From an uncultured Lachnospiraceae bacterium (GTDB taxonomy: Bacteria > Bacillota > Clostridia > Lachnospirales > Lachnospiraceae), in NCBI GenBank assembly GCA_937901625.1, contig CALDIE010000086.1:1-6841 (forward strand): a stretch of 6,841 bases of DNA, given 5' to 3'. The notes under the pieces are model-generated. The model saw only the letters and a program-made list of their open reading frames with translations, made no database searches and was not told where the DNA came from. Made by a program: the position numbers and the translations under genes. This document shows positions 1 through 5,917 of this stretch, piece by piece (within the stretch, counting starts at the first letter, position 1; every line of letters begins with the position of its first letter).

Positions 1-1869
1 GGCTGTCACATCCTCGAGTTCAAATACCACGTCCTTGCCATTTGTATCAACACCGCTTAAGGTAATGGTTGCTCCTTCAATTTCAGTTCCGGCATCCGCA
101 TCCTGCTTGCTGAGTACTACATCCGCCTTGGGTTCCGGTGTAGCCGTAGGGGTTGCGGTAGGAGTTGCGGTAGGTTCCGGTCCGGGGCAAATGTTGTAGA
201 ATTCTCCGAGCTTATATTCAACGCCGGAGATCACCTCATCGGTCACCACGCTGTATACACTTCCGTCGCCGTTGATCACCTTTGCGTCTGTCACAAAGGT
301 AAACTGCTTTCCGTTTCGGCTAACGGAGAGTTTGATCTCAATTCTGCCGGCCGATACAGGGACCTCGCGATTGGAAGAAGAAACCTCCTCCACTACATAA
401 TAGAAATCCTTTGCAGAGCCCTCGTCGTCCGGAATATAGCAGGCAGTATTTCCGCTTACAATGGACGATTCAAAGTGTAACGTCGGGAACTGAACCTTGC
501 TGGTGGAGAGGTTATATACCACTTCACTGTCCAAGCCGGTCGTATCGAAATCTGCACCCGTTTCGTACCACGCAAAACCATACTCACCGGCTTTCTGGCT
601 GTATGTTGTATCCTGCACGGTATTCTCACCGTCATAAGCATGTGTAAATGTCTTCAATACGGAGTAATGGATTTCTCCGATACCGTCACGCATTACATCC
701 TGGCTCGTGCCCTGATACAGGTAATGCCACTCACCGCTGGTATTCTGTGCTTCCACGCCGGCTACCAGCCATCCCGCACTGGATCCGACAACCGTGACCA
801 TCTCACTGTTCGGTGCCAGTACCATTCCGGCAACCGTATCAAGTTCGAACGGTTCCGATGTACGGATATTCCAGATCACCTTCTGGCAGATTTCCGCATC
901 TACCATAACATTGTGCTCCGACATATTTCCGTTGGAATCTGTCGAACTGTCGATGGAAAATCCATCCTCGGTGATCACCACTATCTTCGCCAGCTTGAAG
1001 GAGTCGTACTCCAACCTCTGCTCAACCTCATTCCAGGAAATACTTCCGGTGTTGTAAATACCTTCTTCCACATTGAATACGACTACTGTAGAAGAATACT
1101 TCCTGAGTGTCAGTCCTCCGGTAGTTCCCAAAACTCTTGCAAGGTTCTCATCTACATTAATGTAAACAACCTTGTCCCGCAGATCCCTGTACATCAGATC
1201 CAGTGTGTACTGATTCTGATACTTTACATTTTCATAATTGTCAACAAACTCGACATAATTGAGTGATACGCTGGGATCCAAAGATTTATTCTCCAGCATA
1301 TCCGAAGAAGCGGATACAGATTCCAGTATTCCGTTTATCGTATCCGTCGTCGAATTATCGCCCGTCATGATGATCTCCGGACGATTTTCAAAGAATGCAT
1401 TTTGAAATTCAAAATACTCACCGTTCGCACCGGCCTGATAAGAAACCCTGGCATCGTCATTGTAAGGATATACATATCCCTCTAAAACATCTTCCGAAGC
1501 CTCAATATGGAAGGTGGATGCATGATTCGTACCCAGGATCACCCGGCTGCCGTCTTCCACTTCCCCGATCAAAAACTGTGCTGTACCATCCACATAATCG
1601 ACATCGTTATTTCTGCCGATATTGGTGAAATAATTGGTCGCAAGCGTTGTCTCCATATGATTCTTCTGATCAAAGCGTTCCGCAACGATACCAAAATCCG
1701 TTGCCTTCCCCAGGATCGTCGAGTAATTGATCGCACTGGCCGCATCAAGACTCTCCGGAATCGAAGGCGATCCCGCTGCCGCCGATATCAATCCCACGAT
1801 ACCCAGAACACCCGCAAGTGTCGCTGATGCCGCTCCTACCACTGTTTTCCTTAAATTTCCGCGAAACAT
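1..1869 (-). CDS. Secreted adhesin-like surface protein, ice-binding-like/choice-of-anchor A domain plus SpaA-type domain (C-terminus off the left edge)
   Basis: I read this frame by hand: 623 codons without a stop, open at the left edge, so the C-terminus and any cell-wall anchor are missing. ATG at 1869 follows an AAGAAGGGG ribosome site with 8 bases spacing. Residues 1-8 are basic (MFRGNLRK), 9-32 are hydrophobic and a likely signal-peptide cut follows ISAAA near 34. Residues 44-385 look like the choice-of-anchor A / putative ice-binding-like adhesive family: INYSTILGKATDFGIVA at the start, and AGMVLAPNSEMVTVVGSSAG followed by WLVAGVEAQNTSGEWHY at the end. Residues about 400-563 are beta-rich and contain FYYVVEEV (488-495), recalling pilin-type domains. 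A TATP linker (566-578) leads to the start of a SpaA/Cna-B-like fold with VVLSKQDA and EGATITLSG; K588 is at the place of the usual isopeptide lysine. Inferred role: surface attachment or pilus-like display. The gene is separated from the sugar operon by its own regulatory region. Signal peptide and domain order are firm; exact family names are from memory. Confidence 0.85.
   Translation of the reverse strand, partial: MFRGNLRKTVVGAASATLAGVLGIVGLISAAAGSPSIPESLDAASAINYSTILGKATDFGIVAERFDQKNHMETTLATNYFTNIGRNNDVDYVDGTAQFLIGEVEDGSRVILGTNHASTFHIEASEDVLEGYVYPYNDDARVSYQAGANGEYFEFQNAFFENRPEIIMTGDNSTTDTINGILESVSASSDMLENKSLDPSVSLNYVEFVDNYENVKYQNQYTLDLMYRDLRDKVVYINVDENLARVLGTTGGLTLRKYSSTVVVFNVEEGIYNTGSISWNEVEQRLEYDSFKLAKIVVITEDGFSIDSSTDSNGNMSEHNVMVDAEICQKVIWNIRTSEPFELDTVAGMVLAPNSEMVTVVGSSAGWLVAGVEAQNTSGEWHYLYQGTSQDVMRDGIGEIHYSVLKTFTHAYDGENTVQDTTYSQKAGEYGFAWYETGADFDTTGLDSEVVYNLSTSKVQFPTLHFESSIVSGNTACYIPDDEGSAKDFYYVVEEVSSSNREVPVSAGRIEIKLSVSRNGKQFTFVTDAKVINGDGSVYSVVTDEVISGVEYKLGEFYNICPGPEPTATPTATPTATPEPKADVVLSKQDADAGTEIEGATITLSGVDTNGKDVVFELEDVTA
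136..174 (-). repeat. TATP-repeat linker coding DNA
   Basis: Three 12-base coding units give TATPTATPTATP, flanked by PEP on both sides (residues 564-580 of the surface protein). Such Thr/Pro linkers are common spacers between folded domains of Gram-positive surface proteins and are often glycosylated or length-variable. The units are slightly diverged at third codon positions, so exact slippage is less favoured than in a perfect repeat. Confidence 0.8.
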
Positions 1870-1886
1870 AGATTTTTCCCCTTCTT

Positions 1887-1928
1887 TTATCGTATATTTG
1901 TTATCGTATGTTTTTTATCGTATATTCT
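1887..1928. repeat. Three 14-base tandem repeats with core TTATCGTAT
   Basis: TTATCGTAT occurs at 1887, 1901 and 1915, an exact 14-base period; the three units are TTATCGTATATTTG, TTATCGTATGTTTT and TTATCGTATATTCT. The block directly abuts the ribosome binding site of the surface gene (1878-1886). On the gene's own strand the core reads ATACGATAA. It may be an operator array, a leader-RNA element or a slippage-prone spacer. The repeat is seen directly; function is inferred. Confidence 0.85.
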
Positions 1929-1942
1929 TAATATTTGTGTGC

Positions 1943-1972
1943 CGTTAAGATACGTTATGATACGTTAAGATA
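1943..1972. repeat. Three 10-base tandem repeats CGTTAWGATA
   Basis: CGTTAAGATA, CGTTATGATA and CGTTAAGATA lie end to end without a gap, one base differing. They create ATACGTTA at 1950-1957 and 1960-1967; its reverse complement TAACGTAT differs by one base from the TATCGTAT of the neighbouring 14-base set. Ten bases is close to one helical turn, so repeated sites would face the same side of the DNA. Function is inferred only. Confidence 0.8.
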
Positions 1973-1997
1973 ATTAGTTAATTTTAATTACGGTTTG

Positions 1998-2026
1998 TTA
2001 ATAATATATATGATATTTTTTGAAAA
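1998..2026 (-). promoter_or_regulatory. Possible sigma-A promoter of the surface gene
   Basis: On the minus strand TTTTCA (2021-2026) and TATTAA (1998-2003) are separated by 17 bases, each matching the sigma-A hexamers at 4 of 6 positions. Transcription would begin near 1991 and give a leader of about 120 bases that contains both tandem repeat sets. The surrounding A/T richness makes chance matches likely, so other start points are possible. Confidence 0.3.
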
Positions 2027-2034
2027 CGATTACA
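2021..2034. promoter_or_regulatory. cre-type operator (CcpA or LacI-family site)
   Basis: TGAAAACGATTACA matches the cre consensus TGWAANCGNTNWCA at every position, and the flanking T on both sides fits the extended consensus. CcpA with phosphorylated HPr binds such sites in Firmicutes when preferred sugars are abundant. It overlaps the possible -35 hexamer of the surface gene, which would suit repression. It lies about 150 bases upstream of that gene and about 500 bases beyond the end of the sugar operon, so the surface gene is the more likely target. Confidence 0.6.
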
Positions 2035-2093
2035 TTTTTCAACAACAAATCCAATATTAGCAATATTCTGTTTTTTGCGCAAGCGTATACATT

Positions 2094-2140
2094 GCACTTT
2101 TTTCTTGATCTGTGTAAAGTGCGTATTTTTTACGTTTACA
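2094..2140. repeat. Overlapping inverted repeats
   Basis: GCACTTT (2094-2100) is the exact inverse of AAAGTGC (2116-2122) across 15 bases. The second arm also takes part in a different foldback: TGTAAA (2113-2118) and CGTA (2122-2125) against TACG and TTTACA (2131-2140), with GTG unpaired. The two foldbacks exclude each other. They could be operator dyads; A/T-rich DNA produces such dyads by chance fairly often. Confidence 0.4.
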
Positions 2141-2253
2141 TAAATTATGTTGTAATTCGGCTAATTTTCGCGGTTTTTTTAAGTCAATTTAGTTTTGTTG
2201 TAAATTGTGCCTGTGTTTTATTGTTTTACTCCGATAATTTTCGTCAAATTTAC

Positions 2254-2290
2254 CATGTGACACAGGGACGTACCATCTGTCATGTTTTTT
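2254..2290. repeat. Degenerate REP-like hairpin element
   Basis: TGACACAG (2258-2265) folds onto CTGTCA (2277-2282) with one bulged base, enclosing the segment GGGACGTACC, and is followed by six T (2285-2290). From memory, TGACACAGGGACG with an inverse end is a dispersed short repeat seen in many Clostridia genomes, sometimes linked to Y1-type REP transposases. This copy is imperfect and alone in the window. With its T-tract it could also terminate rightward transcription weakly. Confidence 0.4.
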
Positions 2291-2345
2291 GGCAAAAGCA
2301 GAGATATAACAATTGAAGTAACATCTGAATCCCCGGGCAAATCTG

Positions 2346-2354
2346 TGCTATAAT
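2346..2354 (+). promoter_or_regulatory. Extended -10 promoter pointing rightward
   Basis: TGCTATAAT is a perfect extended -10 element (TGnTATAAT). The -35 region is weak: CTGAAT at 2325-2330 with 18-base spacing is the best fit. An extended -10 can work without a good -35. No rightward coding gene follows, so it would drive a small RNA or antisense transcript. Confidence 0.4.
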
Positions 2355-2360
2355 GATCTG

Positions 2361-2498
2361 GTTCGTTTGCATTTTTAGGCGGCTTTGCGACCGCATCAAT
2401 TCCATCAAGACAAAGGGCGGCCGTACGATCTTACGCATCCAAAAAAATAAAAACACCGGCCTTTGACGTCAGGGAAATGTCAAAGACCGGTATTTATT
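2361..2498 (+). ncRNA. Candidate small RNA (speculative)
   Basis: This is the stretch from the predicted start of the rightward extended -10 promoter to the hairpin at 2455-2491 and its T-rich tail ATTTATTTT. It has no ribosome site with a sensible reading frame. A short internal foldback GCGG/CCGC (2379-2394) is present. Its 3' part would be complementary to the end of the sugar-operon mRNA. It matches no RNA family I recognise; it rests only on promoter and terminator placement. Confidence 0.2.
2443..2491 (-). terminator. Intrinsic terminator of the sugar operon
   Basis: ACCGGCCTTTGAC (2455-2467) and GTCAAAGACCGGT (2479-2491) form a 13-base-pair stem with an 11-base loop. In the leftward transcript the one non-Watson-Crick position is a G-U pair, so the stem is continuous; in the rightward direction it is an A-C mismatch. 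Leftward, a T-rich tail (GTTTTTATTTTTTT) follows directly. It lies about 50 bases past the stop of the YesL-like gene. Confidence 0.9.
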
Positions 2499-2542
2499 TT
2501 GGAGGAAGCTGCTCCCAAAAGCGCTCACCGACATAGCTTCCC

Positions 2543-3958
2543 TTATTCCATAAGTAGTTCCGTCAACAGCGCGCACTGCTCATCGCTCCCGACACCGGCC
2601 GGGAAGATCAAAACCGCCCGTTCTCCGCGGTTATCCGCAACAAAACCTTCTGAGATCTGCTCTCGCAATCCGCTCCCCGGAAGAACAATGCCATAGGCAC
2701 CAAGCCCCAGCTCTTCATCCTCAGCCCATACCAAAAACTCCATATACGCCGCTAACCGTTCCCTGTCGATAACTTCACGGACATCCCGCAAAGCCCCGCC
2801 GATCCCGCAGGTATAGTTAAAAAAGCTCTCAGGTACTATAGCCGCATCCAGATTCCCCGTCCTTATATTCAGGAAGAATCTGTCGTAGTCGCTAAGTGTA
2901 GCCACATCGCTTTGTATCGTCTCTTCGCCGATCGTATACGGAATCTGGTAGCCGTTATCGACCAGCACGGTACCGCCGATCGCAGAGGATACAACCTGCT
3001 CCAGACCATCCGTATCTCCGCCATAGGTATTGACCAGCGCAATCGAGAAATCTGCCCCTGCTGCCGTCTTCTCTCCGGAAAACCACAATACCGCGAGCAC
3101 GATCATACTGACTATGGCAATCGGTATGCCTTTATAATACGTAAACAGATAGGATAAACGCTCTTTTCCGTGAAGTCCCGAAATCTTTCGTTTTTCGCTA
3201 TCGAATTTCACATAAAAATACCGTTTCACGCCACCATCCGGATGTTCATCCCTATAGGCTTTACTGTATTGGACAAGTTCCGAAACATCACCGGGTTCCA
3301 ATGTTTCCGGATCTTCCAAAACCGCCATCGGAGCAGTTGCCTCCCGCTCTTCGATATAGCGGTCGATCTTCCCTCCGATCATCACTGCCTGCGGATAACA
3401 CAGACACGCCGCTCCAAAGACAGGGACAAGCATCATCGACATCGGCACTTTTATCACTACCGTAAATAACAGTATCAGCCAGAGCGAACATGTGATACTC
3501 ACAGGAAGAAAGGCGGCCATAAAGCGGAGTGCCGTTGCGGCCGCAGACGAAAAGGTCTCCACGAACCGCGCTCTCACGCACAGGTACCAGCTCACGAATG
3601 TCATATACAAAGCCAGGATCGTAACCGTTACTCCGTACACAACAGCTCCGTTTTCTCCCGGGAGGTCACGCAAAATGACCAGATCCGCCGCCAGGATTGC
3701 GAATCCTGCCAGTAACACGATCCACCCGGCGATCGAAGGTTTCAGGTTTTCCTTAAACTCCTTCACATAGCCTTTTAGAATGGCCCCCTCCTCGTTTTTT
3801 CGCATTTTCATCATCATGGCATAAAGTGCCGTAAAGGCTGCTCCCGCCGTTATCACCGGAACGGAAAACACCAGCGTAAGAACCGACAGCAAGGCCAGGT
3901 CAAATACTTTTGTCATCACCCGATTATAAAGATCATTCCCCGCAATCCCTTTACCCAT
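2543..3958 (-). CDS. YesL/DUF624-family membrane protein with C-terminal extracytoplasmic extension
   Basis: 471 residues; ATG at 3958 follows AAAGGAG with 6-7 bases spacing. Residues 1 to about 205 match the YesL (DUF624) family: FDLALLSVLTLVFSVPVITAG (19-39) with the family's slPvvT-like turn, ALYAMMMKMRKNEEG (44-58), then membrane segments near 77-96, 106-128, 147-170 and 175-195. YesL proteins usually have about 200-220 residues and no known biochemical role; they accompany CUT1 sugar importers. Here a cytoplasmic-looking linker (197-270, charged) leads to KERLSYLFTYYK, an additional membrane segment (277-293) and 178 residues predicted outside. That tail (FSIALVNTYGGDT, NIRTGNLDAAIVPESFF) recalls clostridial proteins with a YYK-membrane anchor and loosely the two-lobe solute-binding fold; this is inferred. 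It begins 27 bases after the second permease gene and is the last gene of the operon. Possible role: importer accessory or tethered sensor. Confidence 0.85.
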   Translation of the reverse strand: MGKGIAGNDLYNRVMTKVFDLALLSVLTLVFSVPVITAGAAFTALYAMMMKMRKNEEGAILKGYVKEFKENLKPSIAGWIVLLAGFAILAADLVILRDLPGENGAVVYGVTVTILALYMTFVSWYLCVRARFVETFSSAAATALRFMAAFLPVSITCSLWLILLFTVVIKVPMSMMLVPVFGAACLCYPQAVMIGGKIDRYIEEREATAPMAVLEDPETLEPGDVSELVQYSKAYRDEHPDGGVKRYFYVKFDSEKRKISGLHGKERLSYLFTYYKGIPIAIVSMIVLAVLWFSGEKTAAGADFSIALVNTYGGDTDGLEQVVSSAIGGTVLVDNGYQIPYTIGEETIQSDVATLSDYDRFFLNIRTGNLDAAIVPESFFNYTCGIGGALRDVREVIDRERLAAYMEFLVWAEDEELGLGAYGIVLPGSGLREQISEGFVADNRGERAVLIFPAGVGSDEQCALLTELLME

Positions 3959-3982
3959 ACGGCACTCCTTTCATGTATGGAT

Positions 3983-3999
3983 CCGTCAACCCTTGACGG
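3983..3999 (-). promoter_or_regulatory. Hairpin over the second permease stop codon
   Basis: CCGTCAA (3983-3989) and TTGACGG (3993-3999) are a perfect 7-base inverted repeat with a 3-base loop. The stop codon of the second permease (3986-3988) is inside the stem and the ribosome site of the YesL-like gene follows about 12 bases later. No T-tract follows, so it is not a normal terminator. It may shield the mRNA or affect translation of the next gene. Confidence 0.5.
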
Positions 4000-4834
4000 C
4001 ACCGGCTGCCAGACCGCTGTATATCTGTTTCTGGAACAGAATAAAGATGATCAATGCAGGAACAAGCGAAATGATCACTCCCGCGCAGATTAAGTTGTAC
4101 TGGCTTCCAAGCGGTCCCACAAAAGTGTACAGCGATGTAGCCACCGTTGCCAGCGTCTTTTTATCCTGCAGATAAAGATTCGCCGCATAGTACTCATTGT
4201 AGGTGCCGACGCCTTTTAAGATACAGCTTGTTACGATGGCCGGCTTCAGCAGCGGCAAAAGGATCGAACGATAGATCCTGAAGTAATTTGCGCCGTCCAT
4301 AATACCGGATTCGTCCAGGGATGTCGGAATATTTTCAAAGTACTGTATGTATACGTAAATCGATATAATATCCGTGCCGCACATCATGATGATATAACCG
4401 TAAAGTTTGTTGATAAGGTGCAGATTGGTCATGATCTCAAACACCGATACCTGCATAGCTATTCCGGGCAACAATGTCGCGAACAGGAACAAACCGCGGA
4501 TAATGCTGTTTCCCTTGAATTTAAAGCGGTTTAAGATATAAGCCAGCTGTGTTCCCATGAGCGTGGATATTAACAATACAAAGACCAGGATCACAAACGA
4601 ATTGCCAAAAGCACGTCCCATGTTTGCGGTTCTGAACGCTTCCCCGAAATTGCTGAAATTAAAGATATTCGCGGGCATCGTCATGACATTGGTCTGCTCG
4701 TATTCTTCTTTGGTCTTTAATGCCGTGATCACACAGGATACGATCGGAAGGACTGCCACAAAAGAGAAAAACACCAGTGACAGATATTTCAAAAAGCTCC
4801 ATACCCCATTTGTTGTCTTCTTATTTTCTTTCAT
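3986..4834 (-). CDS. Carbohydrate ABC transporter permease, MalG/YesQ type (CUT1)
   Basis: 282 residues, the usual length for the second permease of CUT1 sugar importers (family BPD_transp_1). Membrane segments lie near 15-37, 78-103, 112-134, 143-163, 195-215 and 247-268. The cytoplasmic EAA loop that docks on the shared ATPase is at 170-199: SLDESGIMDGA then LLPLLKP; the family's EAA is replaced by ESG here, while the DGA and LP positions remain. The end QIYSGLAAGAVKG is the hallmark C-terminus of MalG-type permeases. The start ATG shares four bases (ATGA) with the stop of the upstream permease, so the two are probably translationally coupled; AAGGTG lies 8 bases before the ATG. Together with the other permease it forms the membrane channel. 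The sugar cannot be read from the sequence; oligosaccharide or pectin-type substrates are suggested only by the yesOPQ-like layout. Confidence 0.93.
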   Translation of the reverse strand: MKENKKTTNGVWSFLKYLSLVFFSFVAVLPIVSCVITALKTKEEYEQTNVMTMPANIFNFSNFGEAFRTANMGRAFGNSFVILVFVLLISTLMGTQLAYILNRFKFKGNSIIRGLFLFATLLPGIAMQVSVFEIMTNLHLINKLYGYIIMMCGTDIISIYVYIQYFENIPTSLDESGIMDGANYFRIYRSILLPLLKPAIVTSCILKGVGTYNEYYAANLYLQDKKTLATVATSLYTFVGPLGSQYNLICAGVIISLVPALIIFILFQKQIYSGLAAGAVKG

Positions 4835-5814
4835 ATGCGCATCACCTTCTTTCCATCACTATGGCGAATCCGCGGTCCTTCATCCTCCGCCTCACGGAAC
4901 ACATATTTAAAGAACAGCTTCTGCAACAGCGTTGCAAACAGAATGATCACCAACAGCACAACCGCCATAGCCGAGGCCTGACCAACTTTTTGGCTGGTAT
5001 GCGCCACCTCGTGCATCTTCACAAAATATGTTGCCGTACCGTTCGCGCCGCTCGTAATAACATACGGGGGTTCAAACGCGCTCAACGATCCCGTAATGGA
5101 AAGGATGACATTCAGCACCAGAACCGTACGGATATTTGGCAGGATAATATAGAAGAACTGCTGCCATTTGTTGCATCCGTCCAGCACAGCCGCCTCATAA
5201 AGATCCGAGTCCACGGACATGATCGCGCCGATAAAGAGCACCATGTTCTGTCCGAAGTACCGCCATACGCTGGTTCCTACAAGAGACCAGTTGTTCACGC
5301 TCTGATCTCTGAGCCAGTACGGGAGTTTATCCAGATGAAATCCAAACCACTGCAGTACGGTATCAAACACAAATCCTCTCGTAAAGAAGAATTTAAAGAT
5401 AAAGCCGACCGCGATACCGTTGATCAGATACGGAAAAAACATCAATCCTTTAAAAATATCCCCGCCTTTTACCTTAAAGCTTAAGATCGTAGCCAGATAC
5501 AGCGAGATTGCCAGCTGTACCAGCGATCCGACCATGTAAAACAGGCTTAACTTCAGCGAAGCAAAATATTCGTCATTTTTAAATACATTGACATAGTTTT
5601 TCCATCCCACAAATGTCCGCTCACCCACATATTTCATCTTGTAGAAACTAAAGCCCACCATTTCCCCGAAAGGAAGATATGTGAATACAAAGAGCAGCAG
5701 CACGGGAAGGAACATAAAGCAGACCGATACGAGCGCTCTCTGTACCCGCCTCGAGGTGATCCAGTCGGAAAACCCTTTTTTGTCGTTCGTTATAACATTC
5801 ATTTTCCCTGACAT
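4831..5814 (-). CDS. Carbohydrate ABC transporter permease, MalF/YesP type (CUT1)
   Basis: 327 residues from the ATG at 5814. An ATG five codons upstream (5829) is in frame, but has no ribosome site before it, whereas GGAGAGAG (5820-5827) stands 5 bases before 5814; I therefore prefer the shorter form. The N-terminus is cytoplasmic and basic (SRRVQ), followed by membrane segments near 28-48, 88-112, 122-145, 176-199, 230-250 and 281-301. YLPFGEMVGFSF and FVGWKNYVNVF are typical of the MalF-type family. The ATPase-docking loop is intact: YEAAVLDG, then FFYIILPNI (about residues 206-228). It pairs with the downstream permease (4-base overlap) to form the channel for the sugar delivered by the binding protein encoded upstream. 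No ATPase gene is in the window; in Firmicutes an unlinked MsmX-type ATPase often serves many such importers. Confidence 0.93.
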   Translation of the reverse strand: MSGKMNVITNDKKGFSDWITSRRVQRALVSVCFMFLPVLLLFVFTYLPFGEMVGFSFYKMKYVGERTFVGWKNYVNVFKNDEYFASLKLSLFYMVGSLVQLAISLYLATILSFKVKGGDIFKGLMFFPYLINGIAVGFIFKFFFTRGFVFDTVLQWFGFHLDKLPYWLRDQSVNNWSLVGTSVWRYFGQNMVLFIGAIMSVDSDLYEAAVLDGCNKWQQFFYIILPNIRTVLVLNVILSITGSLSAFEPPYVITSGANGTATYFVKMHEVAHTSQKVGQASAMAVVLLVIILFATLLQKLFFKYVFREAEDEGPRIRHSDGKKVMRI

Positions 5815-5837
5815 CTTTTCTCTCTCCATTTTTCATA

Positions 5838-5885
5838 AACAGAACAGGACATGTCGATTCCCCCCCCGGCATGCCCCGTTCTGCC
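5838..5885 (-). promoter_or_regulatory. Intergenic mRNA hairpin between binding-protein and permease genes
   Basis: In the leftward transcript AGAACGGGGCATG pairs with CATGTCCTGTTCT (plus-strand arms 5870-5882 and 5841-5853): 13 pairs, two of them G-U, extended by one C-G pair and two G-U pairs at the base. On the other strand the G-U positions are A-C mismatches, so the structure suits the mRNA. The 16-base loop holds eight G in a row. No strong T-tract follows. In sugar importer operons such hairpins often protect the binding-protein mRNA so that it is made in excess over the permeases; that role is inferred here. Confidence 0.65.
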
Positions 5886-5917
5886 GTTTTTATGCCAAAT
5901 CCCTTTTCACAAAATGC

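Larger units (their letters stand above)
1870..2542. other. Non-coding region between the surface gene and the sugar operon
   Basis: No convincing gene is present in either strand. From 1880 to about 2250 the DNA is strongly A/T-rich, unlike the balanced composition of the flanking genes. From left to right it contains the surface-gene ribosome site, two tandem repeat sets, a possible leftward promoter with an overlapping cre site, two dyads, a REP-like hairpin, a rightward extended -10 promoter and the terminator of the sugar operon, each listed separately. Confidence 0.8.

Noticed and set aside
640..1266. 208-codon rightward frame
   Set aside because: It is the reverse shadow of the surface-protein gene, which has a good ribosome site, a signal peptide and recognisable domains; the shadow protein has none of these.
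1887..1972. CRISPR array
   Set aside because: The units are only 10 and 14 bases, contiguous and without unique spacers.
2020..2316. 98-codon rightward frame beginning with TTG
   Set aside because: No ribosome site precedes it, it starts inside the cre-like site, crosses the dyads and the REP-like hairpin, and its Phe/Tyr/Ile-rich content simply reflects A/T-rich non-coding DNA.
4777..5484. 235-codon rightward frame
   Set aside because: It lies antisense to the first permease, is rich in His, Arg and Gln as antisense frames of membrane proteins often are, and has no recognisable motif.
5815..5829. Upstream ATG as start of the first permease
   Set aside because: No ribosome site stands before it, and the GGAG sequence just after it is well placed for the ATG at 5814.
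5838..5885. Classical intrinsic terminator after the binding-protein gene
   Set aside because: The stem is strong, but no run of U follows in the leftward transcript, and the permease genes just beyond need the same transcript.
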